DNA of 64,000 bases from Liolophura sinensis (GCF_032854445.1 NC_088297.1:3533991-3597990); one strand, 5' to 3'. Positions 1-13,500 are shown, numbered from the stretch's first letter. Program-made: numbers and translations. Notes: a model not told the origin generated them from the sequence alone.

Positions 1-79
1 ATACAATTGCCTCTTGCATAGTATTGTTTTCAAATGCTAAAATTGGACAACAAAAAAGAAAAATACAATCCACCCCTAC

Positions 80-111
<32 letters not shown>

Positions 112-949
112 TATGAAAAGATAATGCTTTTATTATTAATGGAATTGGGTGCGATCGATGATCGAATTGGGTACGATCAATGATTTTAGATAAGGACGTT
201 TTTGTCTCCACTCGTTAAAGGTGTAGCCTGTGTTTGTTTTATCAGATTTTTCCAGCCATGTGCGGTGAATGTGGACAATCTGTGTACGGTATGTTAGTTG
301 TTGTTGTTTCGCCTTAGCTGTCCATCTTTGAAAGAATAGACAACACTATAGACCAGGTGAAGGCTGATATGTGTATTGATAAAGTATCCCACATCAATTA
401 AAAAAAAAACATGACTTTTTATTTTTATAATGTTGCAAAACCGAGATATCGTAGCTAAAAGTAATCAAAATCGCTCAATAAGAAAATCGAAAGCGCCGCC
501 ATGTTATCAATTTTAACCAATCAAGCGTGCGTTATGTCTATAACCCGAGAACGCAGCTGTTTCCGCTGACGTCACCCGAAACTTGTTTTGCCTTCAACCA
601 TATATGCGTGGAATAGGAGTGACATGGGATCGTGCTTCCGATTGCCCCATAACAAATCATGTCCCATAACCTCGCGTGAATTCCAGACTCAAAGTTAATT
701 TAGGGCGTTACCAAGTACCTCAGAACAAAATGGAGGCCTCTTTCCAAACTTCTTCGGAAATGACTATAAGGTTAGCTTATACCATTTGTCTTTTCTTTTA
801 AAGAAACTTCTAATCGACTGGATAGTGTATTCATCCATGTTCAACAGTTAATGAGTCAAGTGGATCGGTCATTTGTACCTGTATGATTAAAACGGTAAAT
901 GCAACTTTATATTCGAAGTGTTCGACATCATACAATGGAGATGTTTATA
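1..949. other. No gene recognised; contains a CA microsatellite
   Basis: I see no splice-consistent coding sequence here. The only clear structure is a (CA)n run at 86-111 and a short imperfect direct repeat around 146-183 built on GAATTGGGTRCGATC. Confidence 0.6.
86..111. repeat. (CA)n microsatellite
   Basis: About 13 uninterrupted CA dinucleotides are read directly from the sequence. Confidence 0.95.
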
Positions 950-1217
950 TTTATTTATTTATTTTTTGATTGGTGTTTTACGCCATACTCAAGAATATTT
1001 CACTTATACGACGGCGGCCAGCATTATGGTGGGAGGAAACCGGGCAGAGCGCGGGGGAAACCCACGACCATCCGCAGGTTGCTGCACACCTTCCCACGTA
1101 CGGCCGGAGAGAAAGCCAGCATGAACTGGACTTAAACTCACAGCGACCGCATTGGTAAGAGACTCCTGGGTCATTACGCTGCTCTAGCACACTAACCCAT
1201 TGTGCCAAGGAGGCCCC
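950..1217 (-). mobile_element. SINE-A, full length
   Basis: This is a tRNA-derived SINE read on the - strand. Its tRNA-like head lies at the right end (GAGGCCCC on the + strand is the reverse of GGGGCCTC), its body contains GGTTTCCTCCCACC, and its 3' tail is an A/T-rich TTTA run at the left. The same layout recurs throughout the window and defines the family I call SINE-A. The body resembles the widely conserved SINE central domains (Nin-DC/Deu type) described in metazoans. That link is from memory and unchecked. Confidence 0.9.
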
Positions 1218-2159
1218 GAAATATTTATAAATTGTTAATCAGAAATATGCATCTCGGTTGTGATTTGATTGATCTTAGACTAAATAGGATAGATTTTGTT
1301 CCGTGGACGAGATGTTAATCTTAACAATATAGTAATGGGGCATACATGTCGCTTTTGTCTAAAGCAAGCGTGCAGTTCAATAGCTAACTTCAAACATTTT
1401 ATACAAGGCTTTTAACCGCGTTTATCAATTTAATGGCATATATATAAAAAAAACAATTCAGCATTTGCGCGTGGCAATAATCTTATTTGGTTTTATTTAT
1501 TCAGTTGAAAATCCTCCGAGCGGACCTCATCCATTCGAGCATGTCACGATGCTCTTTGTACCGAATGTAATGCATCTGAACAGCATTGGATTTCAAAGAA
1601 CGGTATTTTTCCCGTTATTCAAAGTTCACCTTGTCTCGTCTGACATATGCTCGTCTGTGCTTTGAGTTCGGGTCTTAAATGAAAGAAAGAGGAACAAAAA
1701 TCATATCCACATAGTCATGAGAAGAATCCCCTTTGTCATAAGGAGAAGTCAGGCAGATATCAACGAATGAATCTCTCGCGAAATCAATGTTTTGTCCAGA
1801 ACTACAGGCTTTTTGTAGAATAATCCATCTTTATTCGTTTGGTAAAAACTGACCGATTTCTAGCACATGTGCATTAGAAACGTCTGAAGTCTTAATACCT
1901 CCATTAAGGCTGGTGAAACGTTGGCTATAAATCTGAGGATTATATCCCACTGAGCAAAGACCATGACCATGTTATAATATTAATTATTTTTTGTCATGTA
2001 TCTCAGACACGGTTAGCGCAAGAAAAAATTCAATCAATAATACAAAGAAATCCTTTTGCAAACACACGCAATGTTCAGATTAACCTTGAAATCTAACTCA
2101 CAATCTTATAAACCAATAAAGATATGACGTTTTTTCGCCGTTCTCCATGACTATAATAA
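1218..2159. other. No gene recognised
   Basis: The stretch is A/T-rich. A 66-codon frame at 1465-1665 has no recognisable features. No repeat structure was seen. Confidence 0.5.
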
Positions 2160-2256
2160 GTCGCGTGTTCGAATCCAGCTCTCGCTATTTTGGCTGGGGC
2201 TTTAAGCCTAGAGGTTTGTCAGGTCAGGTGCCTGCATGACGAAGGTCTTTTTTATA
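2160..2256 (+). mobile_element. Possible SINE fragment with Pol III B box
   Basis: GTTCGAATCC at about 2168 matches a tRNA B box. It is followed by a hairpin-prone stretch (GGCTGGGGCTTTAAGCC) that looks like a SINE body. No A box or tail could be defined, so this is a tentative call. Confidence 0.35.
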
Positions 2257-2317
2257 CTTTAGAGGTTTCTTCGGCTATATCTTTAATTCAAGAAACTATA
2301 CTGGAGATTTTCTGCTT

Positions 2318-2915
2318 TGGGCAGTTATGTGTATTTGATTGTTGTCTGTAACCCATTCACGGGTTATATATATATTTGATTGTTGTCTATATCGCCATCA
2401 TCAGTTATGTGTATTTGATTGTTGTCTGTAACCCATTCACGGGTTATATATATATTTGATTGTTGTCTATATCGCCATCATCAGTTATGTGTATTTGATT
2501 GTTGTCTGTAACCCATTCACGGGTTATATATATATTTGATTGTTGTCTATATCGCCATCATCAGTTATGTGTATTTGATTGTTGTCTGTAACCCATCCAC
2601 GGGTTATATATATATTTGATTGTTGTCTATAACGCCATCATCAGTTATGTGCATTTGATTGTTGTCTATAACGCCATCATCGGTTATGTGTATTTGATTG
2701 TTGTCTATAGCGCCATCACTGGTTATGTATATCTGATTGTTGTCTATAGCGCCATCATTGGTTATGTATATTTGATTGTTGTTTTTAACGCCATGACCGG
2801 TTATTTGTATTTGTTTGTTGTCTATAACGCCATCTTCGGTTAGGTGTATTTGACTGTTCTCTATATCGGCATCACCGGTACCAGTTATGTGTATTTGATT
2901 CTTGCCTATGACGCC
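2318..2915. repeat. Minisatellite, 80-base then 39-40-base units
   Basis: Near-identical 80-base units at 2320-2640 contain two related half-units, each carrying TTTGATTGTTGTCTRTA. They give way to diverged 39-base units up to about 2915. Because 39 is a multiple of three, the - strand at 3014-2604 stays open for 136 codons with a 13-residue repeat (IDNNQI-IT-DGV). I regard this as repeat read-through, although the frame is kept across diverged units. Confidence 0.9.
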
Positions 2916-3721
2916 ACCACAGGTTATGTGTAAGACCACATAAGGGTCTATGTCAGTGCCATCTGTTTGCACGGTCTTAAGCTTTCTTTGTAGTTGACTC
3001 CTAAGCTGTAACACCTGTACTTGTCACACCAACAACCTTGGAAACATGGACAAAGGTCATATTGCATATGTCAAATGTTGACCCGATGTCCAGATGTCAA
3101 ATATTATCACGAACTCCACCACGTGATGTCCACCTCAGGAAAAAGAAGGCCCATCCTATACCGCATTGGTAGACTCCAGAAAGTTCTAAATTCTGAAACT
3201 TGCATGTTAGACTGGATTAGGCCATCATCGTACCATCAGGCGATGGTACAAGGATGGCCCTATCCGGCTTCCGTACCTATAAGTAGACCTATGGAACAGT
3301 GTATGTGTGGCGGTGTGGGCGGGGAAATAGGTGGGGGAGGGGGAGGGGCTTTATCTAAGCCAGTCAGGCGGTGGTTGTTGAGGGGTAATCAAGGCCCGGG
3401 AAGCTAGGGATCTTACATAGCTCTACATGCGCTTGAGTGTGTTGTAGGAGCGAAAAATATCCAATCTCAAAAATGTATCGTGCATATCGTGACCCAAATT
3501 AAGTTACTGGATCGCTTCCATACTTTTTGTATCTTCTTTCCGTTCAGTACAAATACAGTTGAAATACATAATATGTGTATAACCGCTCGTGCGGTTAAAC
3601 TGTGCAAAGATTATGGTACACATATGCAGTAACTGGTTCTAGAATCAACTGATAAACATACATCAATTTGTTCGTTTGTTTGTTCAGTCGTAAAATCGTT
3701 GAAGAACAATAGGGAATTAAG
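2916..3721. other. No gene recognised
   Basis: A 128-codon frame at 3021-3407 ends in a G-rich stretch (about 3320-3352) and shows no domain, splice or composition support. Confidence 0.5.
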
Positions 3722-4063
3722 GCTCGAGAGTTCGAACTCTTTTATCACTGAAGATAAAAACAGTCCTATTCTATGATGTTTTTTTTATAGAAATGTTAGG
3801 CAGCCATTTTTGATTACATGTACAATAACATGGGACCTGAAAAAGTTTCACAAAATGTTTATTTACAGCAGACGAGCGATGGAGAAAAGTGACCTGAACG
3901 TTTGTGAACTTAATACGTTTCCGAAGTAAAACGGTGTGATTTCTGCCTCGAGAACACGGAGAGACAGGTGATCGCTAAATTAATGTCAACAAAGGTTGCC
4001 TAACATGTGAATTGCCTAACATTCACATTTAACAGCAAAAGAGTTCGATCTCAAACTCTCCAA
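3722..4063. mobile_element. Foldback element family 3, copy A
   Basis: The left end carries GAGTTCGAACTCTTTT. The right end carries an inverted, imperfect match (AAAAGAGTTCGATCTC). The body, especially TTAATGTCAACAAAGGTTGCC, is similar to 7525-7842. Two copies with inverted ends suggest a non-autonomous DNA transposon. Confidence 0.5.
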
Positions 4064-4403
4064 TTGTTTCTCGCTAATATGGTGCGCGTATATTTGTATG
4101 TCATTAGTAATGTGTAAAATGTCGTTCGTTTATCCCGGGCAATCCGGTTTCCCTCAACCATAAACTGATCATCGTGGTACAAGTGACACAAATCCTGAAA
4201 ATGGGCACTTATTGTCTCCAGTGAATCGTTCTTAAAGCTGTCCAATCACTAGTCAGGAATACAGGTATTCCACAGTCTGCTATTCCGCAAAGTTCCACGG
4301 GGTGCGCTCCTCACCCTTGATAAGGTCTTCATAAGGCCTTGTAATCAACTCTCACCTGGTCAGTTCACCTGGTCAGTTCAACTGGTATACCTTCTCTGTC
4401 ACC

Positions 4404-4506
4404 ATGAAACTGTATCTTCTCTTCGCTTGTGTGGCCGCTGCCTCGGCTCATATGTGTATGATTAGCCCGCCACAGAGAGGGTCACTCTCTGGCATTAACA
4501 AGTCAG
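4404..4506 (+). CDS. Exon 1 (signal peptide and mature N-terminus)
   Basis: It encodes residues 1-34 plus one base. Donor CAG|GTTGGT was chosen over TTG|GTAACA four bases on, because only the first keeps exon 2 open. Immediately upstream, 4354-4379 is an exact 13-base direct repeat (ACCTGGTCAGTTC). No convincing TATA box was seen. Confidence 0.75.
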
Positions 4507-7500
4507 GTTGGTAACAATATTTCACTAAGATAAATTATATTTTTCCCGCTTCGACTTTTTTCAAGGAAAAGATAGCTCAAAATTGAAGTTATCATCCCAA
4601 GATGATTGCTAGACTTTTTAAAATGAAATCAAAAGCATTCAAATGTTTGAATTCTAAGATGGGCAGCATGGACCATAATGCCAGTGGCAAGTACTCTGAG
4701 ATAACATTACTTTGTGGGATTATTTTTCTGTTTATATTTCCCCACAGGCAAATTTAGTACGAACACTATAATATTTTATACCTCGGGACAGTCGAGGGTG
4801 CCCCCAGGTCTCTGCCCGGTTTCCTCCCACCCCTTCCCCGTCGTATAAGTTAAGTGTCCTGGAGTGAGTCAAATAAATAAATAAATATAATATTTTACTT
4901 CAGGGTAATAATTGACATCCTAACGTTATAATTCAAACTATAATATTAATAGCTGGAAAAAATTGTAACGTAAGGATACACAAAGGATACACGGTTTTAT
5001 GGCTCATTATGCCAACTATATGGATTTCAAGCAGTCGATGCATTTGACTCTCTTTGAAGAAAAGATGAAAGTAAAAAATATCTTTACTCATACGGTCCGT
5101 CAATTGAACCATACAGAAATTCGCTTTTAGCTTTTAATACATGCATGCGTTTTTTGTTTTGTTTCTTTTTTTTTTACATTTTTTGACCGAAGAGTAATGG
5201 AGCATTTGTACGATTTGTATTTTCCAATTTCAAGAATCGATTATATTGTTTAAAAAATATAATAACTGATTATTAATGTAATATTAGGAATCGTGACAAA
5301 ACAGACATGCCCAGTTGTTAGAAAGTGTATCAGTTAATGCTGGTATTAAGTCATACTTTATGTTAATGCTTTTAGGCAAGCCCAGCAGCCAATGCAGTTC
5401 TCCGAGGTCAGAGTTCAACAGCAGCAGTTTTGGTTCATGTTTAATACAATATTACACATTTGCTTTTAAGCTACGTGCAAAACTGAAAAGAGTCGGCTTA
5501 AACTTAAACCTGGCATTACCTCTTAAACCAGTTTTGAACAACCAGGGCCAGGCCTATAGGCTTTGATGAGTCGAAGAGGATTTCTGTATGCGCTCTTCTG
5601 GCATCGAACCAACTTGCAAAGCGGACAGGTACACATGGAAGCCTATCGGGATCCGACCACTCGCATTTTCTCGGGTTTTGACTTCGCTTTTTTGATACTT
5701 CGTTTCTCACCACCGGGCTTTTGACCGTCGTACTTTCGTGTATTCGCATTTTCAACCCTGCACTGTCGTATTCTTCAGTTTTATCTGAACTTACATTTGT
5801 ACAAAGGCCAAAACGGTTTCCTCTCTCGCAGACTTTACGACAAGAGGGATAGTTTCAATTTTGACATGGTAAATTATCCATATTTGGTCAGCAATTGACC
5901 GAAGGTTTCTGTATATGGCGTGTTCGTGTCTTGCATTGTAGCATTTGTTAGATCCTGCGTGTTGTGTGACGATTTCAATGAACGTGGCAAGCTATTACTG
6001 TAAAACTAGTGTTTCAATGTTATTCCATCAAGCGCCTACACTCCAAGTTTCGTAAGTTTTACAATGGGTATAATTCTCTTGTAAGTAAATATGGACAGAG
6101 CGTCCAGAATCTCTGGCGCTCTTCTTCATGATTGTGTCTAATTCCGCTAAACCCGTGGCTTGGGCCTGTATCTTCATCGTGTTGAATCAGACTGCCGCGT
6201 TGAACATGTGAACAGTTGCAACCAAACTGTGATAATATTTTGTTATTGACAACTGATATTCTAGCATGGTACACGATTTGAATCTGTGCGTCGAAACAGA
6301 CATTCGTATACCAGTCGTCACTCCAACATCACTCAAAACTTTTGACAGCTTCTCTTTGCATATTCCCTCCTATTTCCGTGCTTTATATACTTTCATAGTT
6401 CTTTGGTGGTTTGCGTTATACGTCGTTTTGGAAACTGGCCTTGCGATTATTGACCTGGAACGTTCTCATCGATTGACGGCTGGTGTACGATTGTCTATAG
6501 ATTCGACCTCATATTTATATTGTCGAAACTATGAAAACGCGAGTGGTGGCATTCCACTTCCATAAGTGCGAGGGAAAATTCCTTTACGTGTCCTCTGTCG
6601 TCAGGAACAATGCCTGTGAATTCAATACCTGTAGTTCAGATACAAATGCTCTAAAGAGTAAAAATACTTTCTATGACGTTCCTCGAGCAATAGCTTACAA
6701 AGAATTTTTCTCATAGGCGTGAAGCAGGCACAACAATAATAGTATACTCCTTAAAGTGCACGTGAACTTTCTACGCCAGCTTTGCATCATTACCGCCATT
6801 AGATAAGACTAACCTATGGAGCCTTGGCGACGCACGTAGGCTTATGTAGGCTTAGCCTCGCCACTTGTGTCTTTGCGCGGAACTGTTTATCAGTATTCAT
6901 CAACGAAATTTTCCCAGGTGTTGGTTAGAATTATGATTTACATACTTCAGATAAAGAGAATGGTAGTGCGTAAAGTAACAAATGTTGACACAGAGTTTTT
7001 ATGTGTTCTGACATCACTTCCTGTCTCATCATCCTGACCCAGTGACCAGTTGGATTTACTTGGAGTGGCAGGGATGTAAAACAAACGTGAGATTGGCGCA
7101 TGCGGTGTAAGGAGTATGCAATCGTAGATATATAAGCCGACTGAAATTTTTTATTTGAACGAAGATGCCGCTTACTTGTTTATTGGAGATGTGCTATTAT
7201 AAATGGATGCGTTTTACAGAATAATTTCCTGCAACTAGAAGATACTGCAGACCATTGCTGTGAAAGACAAAAACAAAACTAAAATCGACCAAAGTGAACT
7301 GGGAAAAGGACACCGACGGCGCTGGTTAGCCCGCATGTTCAAGATTACTTGTTTTCAACTAATATGGCACGCATGTCTGTTTGTCACGAGTGGGAAGAAT
7401 GTCCATTAACTGTGTCAAAGGTCGGTAGTTACTGCGGATTCCTCCTACCGAAATAAAACCCGAACACCACAGTATAAGACGTGGCCTTAAAGGACAAATA

Positions 7501-10500
7501 TTGAAATTAATTCGCTCAAAGATTTCAACCCAGTTTGGGATCAAAAATGGAGGTAATTATTATTTTTTGCATGCATCATAGCATGGATGTTGGAGACATC
7601 CACAAAAGTTTCACATAAAGATTTATTTGCATAGACGAACAAGATAGACAAAAGAGGAGCTGGGCTTGTGTTCCTTTGGAAAAAAGGGTGTCATTTGCTC
7701 CCCCGGAGCACAACGAGACAAATGATCGGAACATAATGTCAACAAAAGTTACCTAACATTTTTGGCTAGTCACATGATACAGTAAAACTTCTTTTTGCCG
7801 TTAGCAACAAAATCGTTTGATCTCAAAACTCCCCTATTCGTCTGGGATGGGAGTTTGAGTGGAATTGGAAAATCATCAGCACTGATAGATATAGTTTCTA
7901 AGCTTTTTATTTAAAGCACACATTTCCCAACCACAACTTCGGATGATATTGTCGCACGTCTACAGAATTTTTCGCTGCCGAACACATGCCTCTTCCCATT
8001 CGTATACGCGGCCTTACGTCAGGAGGTTGTCAAATACCTAATTGGGTGCGTGATATGCCTGCCCTCTTTCTTCCATACAAACATAAAACCGACTGTTACC
8101 ATATTAATGAGTACATCATTCTTGAGTTCGGCGTCAAATTTGAACAAATATAAAAAAAAGAATTGTAATAGTGGAAATAATTCATAATCTAACTATAAAG
8201 AAAATATTCTATTTAGGCATGTATGTCCGAATTTCTCCTCAATTTTTATCCAATATCCAAGTACATTGTTTGGTATCCAACAAAATACATTAAAAATTAT
8301 TAAAAATATTAAAAGTATTAAAAATTGCATGTGCAAATTCTGAAATGATCTATCTTTTCAACGTGCTTAGCTGGAGAATGAACACTTTTTTAAGTAGAAT
8401 GTGCATACTTGAGGATTGCCGTCGTACTTTGTAGAAGGATAATTCCATTTTACAACCTGTGTCAGATAGGATATGAATGGAGATGCACTTTTAATAAATT
8501 TTTATTTGATTGGTATTTTACGCCGTACTCAAGAATATTTCACTTATACGACGGCGGCCAGGGTGGAAGCCGGGCAGAGCCCGGGGGAAACTCACGACCA
8601 TCCGCATTTTGCTGCAACATCTTCCCACGTACGGCCGGAGAGGAAGCCAGCAAGAGCTGGACACGAACTCACAGCGACCGCATTGGTGAGAGACTCCTGG
8701 GTCATAACGTTGCGCTAGCGCGCTAACCAATTGAGCCACGGAGGCCCCAATAAACAAATAAATAAATAAATACGTTTTCTTTTGAGATAATGTACTTGAC
8801 TGTATACGTAAATACTGGTTCTTTTCAGCCTCGCCTAACTGCATTCGGTTGACGGCTCCCTGTGGTAAACCTGTGACAAGCCCCATCATCAGTATCAAGT
8901 GGGTATTATATATATACTGTTATCCTGACTAGAAGCCTAGGGCTAATCTGTTATCTTTAATGTTTATTGTTATAGACCTTATCTTCAATGTTCTACATGA
9001 AATCAGAAGTCTGAAGCCGATGTGTTATCTTGAATATTAATTGGATTGATCAAAACCAGACGCCTATAGCTCAGCTCTTATCTTTAATATTTATTGTTCT
9101 ACATCAACCCAGAAGCCTTTTTTATTATTATTGTACCTCAAATCAGGAGCCTTTTTACTGTTCTGTCTCAAACTAGAAGTTTATTGTTCTGTATCAGACT
9201 AGAAGCTTAAGGTGATCTGTTATCTTGTATGTTTATTGATTTATTTATTTCCGGGCAAAACCCGTGGGAAACCTACGACCATCCACAGGTTGCTAGAAGG
9301 CCTTTTCACGTACGGCCGGAGAGGAAGCCAGCATGAACTGGATTTGAATACACCGCGACCCTTAATGTTTGTTGTTCTAGATTAACCCAGAAGCCTGAAG
9401 CAGATATGTTGTCTGTTTTAGTACTAGATCCGTTCTGAAGCCTCTAACTGATCTGCTGTCTTCATTGTTTGTTGTTCTAGATCAATCTAGAAGCTTAAAG
9501 CTGTTATTTGTTTTAGTACTAGATCCGGCCTGAAGCGTTTAACTGATCTGCTGTCTTCATTGTTTGTTGTTCTAGATCAATCTAGAAGCCTGAAGCTGTT
9601 ATCAGTTTTAGTGCTAGATCCGACCTGAAGCGTTTAACTGATCTGTTGTCTTCATTGTTTGTTGTTCTAGATCAGGACAGAACTTTACCATGACTGTGCA
9701 GAACCACTGGCTGTTATCTGTTGTTGTGCTAGATCCGACCTGAAGCGTTTAACTGATCTGTTGTCTTCATTGTTTGTTGTTCTAGATCAGGACAGAACTT
9801 TACCGTGACTGTGCAGAACCACTGGCTGTTATCTGTTGTATGGCAAGATCCGACCTGAAGCCTTTAGCTGATCTGTTGTCTTCATTGTTTTTTGTTCTAG
9901 ATCAGGACGGAACTTTACCGTGACTGTGCAGAAGAATTCGAACCACAGGCTGTTATCTGTTTTGGTACCAGATCCGACCTGAAGCCTTTAGCTGATCTGT
10001 TGTCTTCATTGTTTGTTGTTCTAGATCAGGACGGAACTTTACCGTGACTGTGCAGAACCACTGGCAGTTATCTGTTTTAGTGCTAGATCCGACCTGAAGC
10101 CTTTAACTGATCTGTTGTCTTCATTGTTTGTTGTTCAAGATCAATCCGTACGGCTGAAGCGGTTATCTGTTTTAGGACCAGATCCGGCCTGAAGCCTTTG
10201 ACTGATCTGTTGTCTACATTATTTGTTGTTCTAGATCAGGACAGAACTTTACCGTGACTCTACAGAAGAACTCGAACCACTAGCTGTTATCTGTTTTAGT
10301 GCCCGATCCGATCTAAAGCCTCTAACTGATCTGTTGTCTTCATTGTTTATTGTTCTAGATCAGGACAGAACTTTACCGTGACTCTACAGAAGAACCTGAA
10401 CCACTGGGTGTCATCTACACCGGTATGTCTCTACCCACACTCGAAAAAATGCTAATTTTAACAGACAGTCTGTTGTCTTAGTGATTCAAGAAAGTATTCT

Positions 10501-13500
10501 GTTAATGCAACTTAATGTGTCTTATTCAACAAAATATTCTGATAGTTCAAAAGAGTCTTTATGTTGAATCAAAAGAATTTTTGAACTATATTTAACAGAA
10601 TAATCAGCTCCTACAACAGAACACTTTCAAGCATCACTCAAACTACAGAATTTCTGTTAAATTTAATTCATTATAAAGAGAATCGAGAATTTTTGTGCAA
10701 ACTTGAGTGAGAGAAAAAGGTAAAGTGTCGATGAAATTATTTATACAGTGTGCTGCACTTGATGTGATTCAAATACCGCGAAACATGAGCAAAAATACAA
10801 ACAAGCGAATGATCAAAATAAAAAGCAAACAGCACAACAAACAAACCAGTCTGTTTTCAGATGACCTGACCCTTAATTGTGAAGGCAGTTTTTAAGGGTT
10901 TCATCTTTTCTGAGATAATTGGCCTTCGTTGATGTATTATCAGATTTTGGGTGTATAGAACACTACACCTCGTTGCCTTCTTTCTGTGTTTATCTGTTAA
11001 GGCAATGTCACCAAGGGTGGATGTGTGGCTTATCGGTCAGCACGGCCTTGTCGTGATAACCCATATGTTTGCCTGTATAGATAAAAGGGGGATATTTATT
11101 TATTTGGTTGGTATTTTACGCTGTGCGACGGCGACCAGCATAATGGTGGGGAGAAACAGATTTATTTATTTCACTGTATTAAAGAATATTTCACTCACAG
11201 GAACAATCTCAGATCAAGACCGCTTCGGTGTCCTAAAATGATTGGTCTCCCTCGAAGTCAGGAGACCAGGGATCAAACCCGCTGATACCCAAGATTTCAT
11301 GGTACTTTTTCCTGCCTTGCTTGGTGCTCAGCACTGAGAGATTAAAGCAAGGAAACAGGACTGGCTGGCCTATTGGCAGTAAAATGTGACTGGTTGGGGT
11401 GTCATGCATGGTGTCTTGGGCATGATGATTCAGTGGGGCAGCACTTTGGCGGCATGAACTCTTCCAGCCACAAGAAGAAACAGAATATCTACATACATCT
11501 AAAGGCTCCTCGTCGTCATACATACATACGTACATACAAGGTTAGATTAATGTGTGGAGGACTTTTTACAAGATTCCCACATGTTATTACACCAGAAACC
11601 ACCGTTCTGCTCCAGTCACCTGATAAATCTCCTAACGTACGATCACACTCACCGCCTCATCGGTCAAGCAACAGTTGATTATTCGTGACGTGACAAACAC
11701 TTTTGGGAACTGAGTCAGCGACGGAGAGTTGCTCATTGCGGTATAAAATGTTTGAGCCCTCAGTGGGTTGGAGCATTGACCAATGGGAGTCAATCCAGCT
11801 GTCGTTAGGTCGACTGCCGCTTTAAGTCAGGGAGTTTGTCAAGGAGTAATCGTGCTTTGACGTTCTAACATGCCTAACCTCGATCTAATCTGGACTAAAT
11901 CTGAAACTGTGGTTCGAATATCGTTGTTACTTGTTTAGGGTAAGTATGTGAAAGAGAACACGGCCTCAATCCCGAACACGCTAGGCAAGTGTGCCAGCAA
12001 GGGACAGCTACAATCGGGCCTTTTGTTCATGGCAGTATAAAAGATTGGGACCTGGACAATGAGGCTAGAATCCAGCTGTCATGAGGTCGGCGGCCAATTT
12101 AAGTCGGGAAGTTTTTCAGATCCCAGTCAACAGGCTGTAGAATTCCATACTCAATCCGTTTTCATATTTACTTATTATTTTACGCCATAATCAAGAATTT
12201 AAGGTCGTATTGGAGTAAGGCTTGCACCATGGCGGTCAGCAAATAATATATATTTATTGATTGATGTATTACGCCGTACTAAAGAATATTTCTGTGGTAC
12301 GACGACGGGCAGCATGGTGGGAGGAAACCGAGAAGAGCTAGGAGGAAACACACGACCATCCGCAGGTTGTTGGAAGACCTTCCCACTTACAATCTAGCAA
12401 GCCAGCATTAAGGTGGGAGGATGCACTGTATATAGTAGATATATATTTCTCCACAAATAACAAATTGTTACCGTAAGTACAGGGAAGATAAAGTGGGGAT
12501 AGGGTCTGCTATTTTTGTATCCGAAAATTGTCATTGATTTCGGTGAAAGAATCAAAACATGTCAAATATAAATAATCTGGAATACATTTACCCGCAACTT
12601 AAAGTTTCCTAGATGTCTGTATGCTTTGTTTTGATTTCTTTCATTAAAAAAGAAATGATTTTGTACATTTGCAGGGTTACTTTACGGTAGGAGTTGCATC
12701 TTCAGCCTTTGAGAATTACAAGGAATTGGCCAGAATTCCTGATAACGGGGAAGCGGCTCTTACGCTGTATACCGCTAATGTCAACATCCCAATGTCAATG
12801 TGAGTATAAAACATTACCAGTGTCAACACCCCACTGTCTATGAAAGTATAAAAGTACAACCAATGTCAACATCTCCATGCCTATGTAAGTATAAAGCACA
12901 ACCCGTGTCAATATATCAGTGGCTATGTAAGCATATAGGCACAACCTATGTCAACATCCCAATGCGGAGGTAAGTATAAAGCACAACCCGTGTTAATATA
13001 TCAGTGGCTATGTAAGTATATAGGCACGACCAATGTCAACATCCCAATGCCTTGGTAAGTATAAAGTACAACCCGTGTCAATATATCAGTGGCTATGTAA
13101 GTATATAGGCACAACCAATGTCAACATCCCAATGCTTAGGTAGCTGTATAATAATGCCACTGTCAATTTCTTTTTGTAAGTATATTTATTTACTTTATTT
13201 ATTTGATTGGTGTTTTACGCCGTACTCAAGAACATTTCATTTATACGACTGCGGCCAGCATTGTGGTGGGAGGAAACCGGACAGAGCCAGGAGGAAACCC
13301 ACGACCATCCGCAGGTTGCTGTCAGACCTCTCCACTTACGGCCGTATGTGAGTATATAACAGCCAAATATCGAAATATCATTTTCTATAGAAGCATCTCT
13401 CCCAACTACTGCCAAGATTCTAAATGTCAGTACATATAATTATATAGGATCATATGCCTGTGGAAGCATTGTTAATATCAAGATGTCATTGTAAGTATAT

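Larger units (their letters stand above)
4507..8828 (+). other. Intron 1
   Basis: This 4.3 kb intron holds a SINE-A tail fragment, two foldback elements and a full SINE-A. Open frames inside it (5315-5566, 6266-6565, 6531-6716) show no recognisable protein features. Confidence 0.65.

Noticed and set aside
2318-2900. Coding interpretation of hydrophobic LIVVYNAIIGYVY repeats on the + strand
   Set aside because: Mirror of the 39-base minisatellite; frame breaks at the neighbouring 80-base units.
3021-3407. 128-codon frame ending in a glycine-rich stretch
   Set aside because: The glycine run is a G-rich low-complexity tract; no domain, splice site or neighbouring exon supports it.
4507-4510. 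Alternative exon 1 donor TTG|GTAACA
   Set aside because: Its use puts a stop (TAA) four codons into exon 2.
8409-8898. Frames of 81-126 codons on both strands
   Set aside because: They translate SINE-A; the - frame also runs antisense through exon 2.
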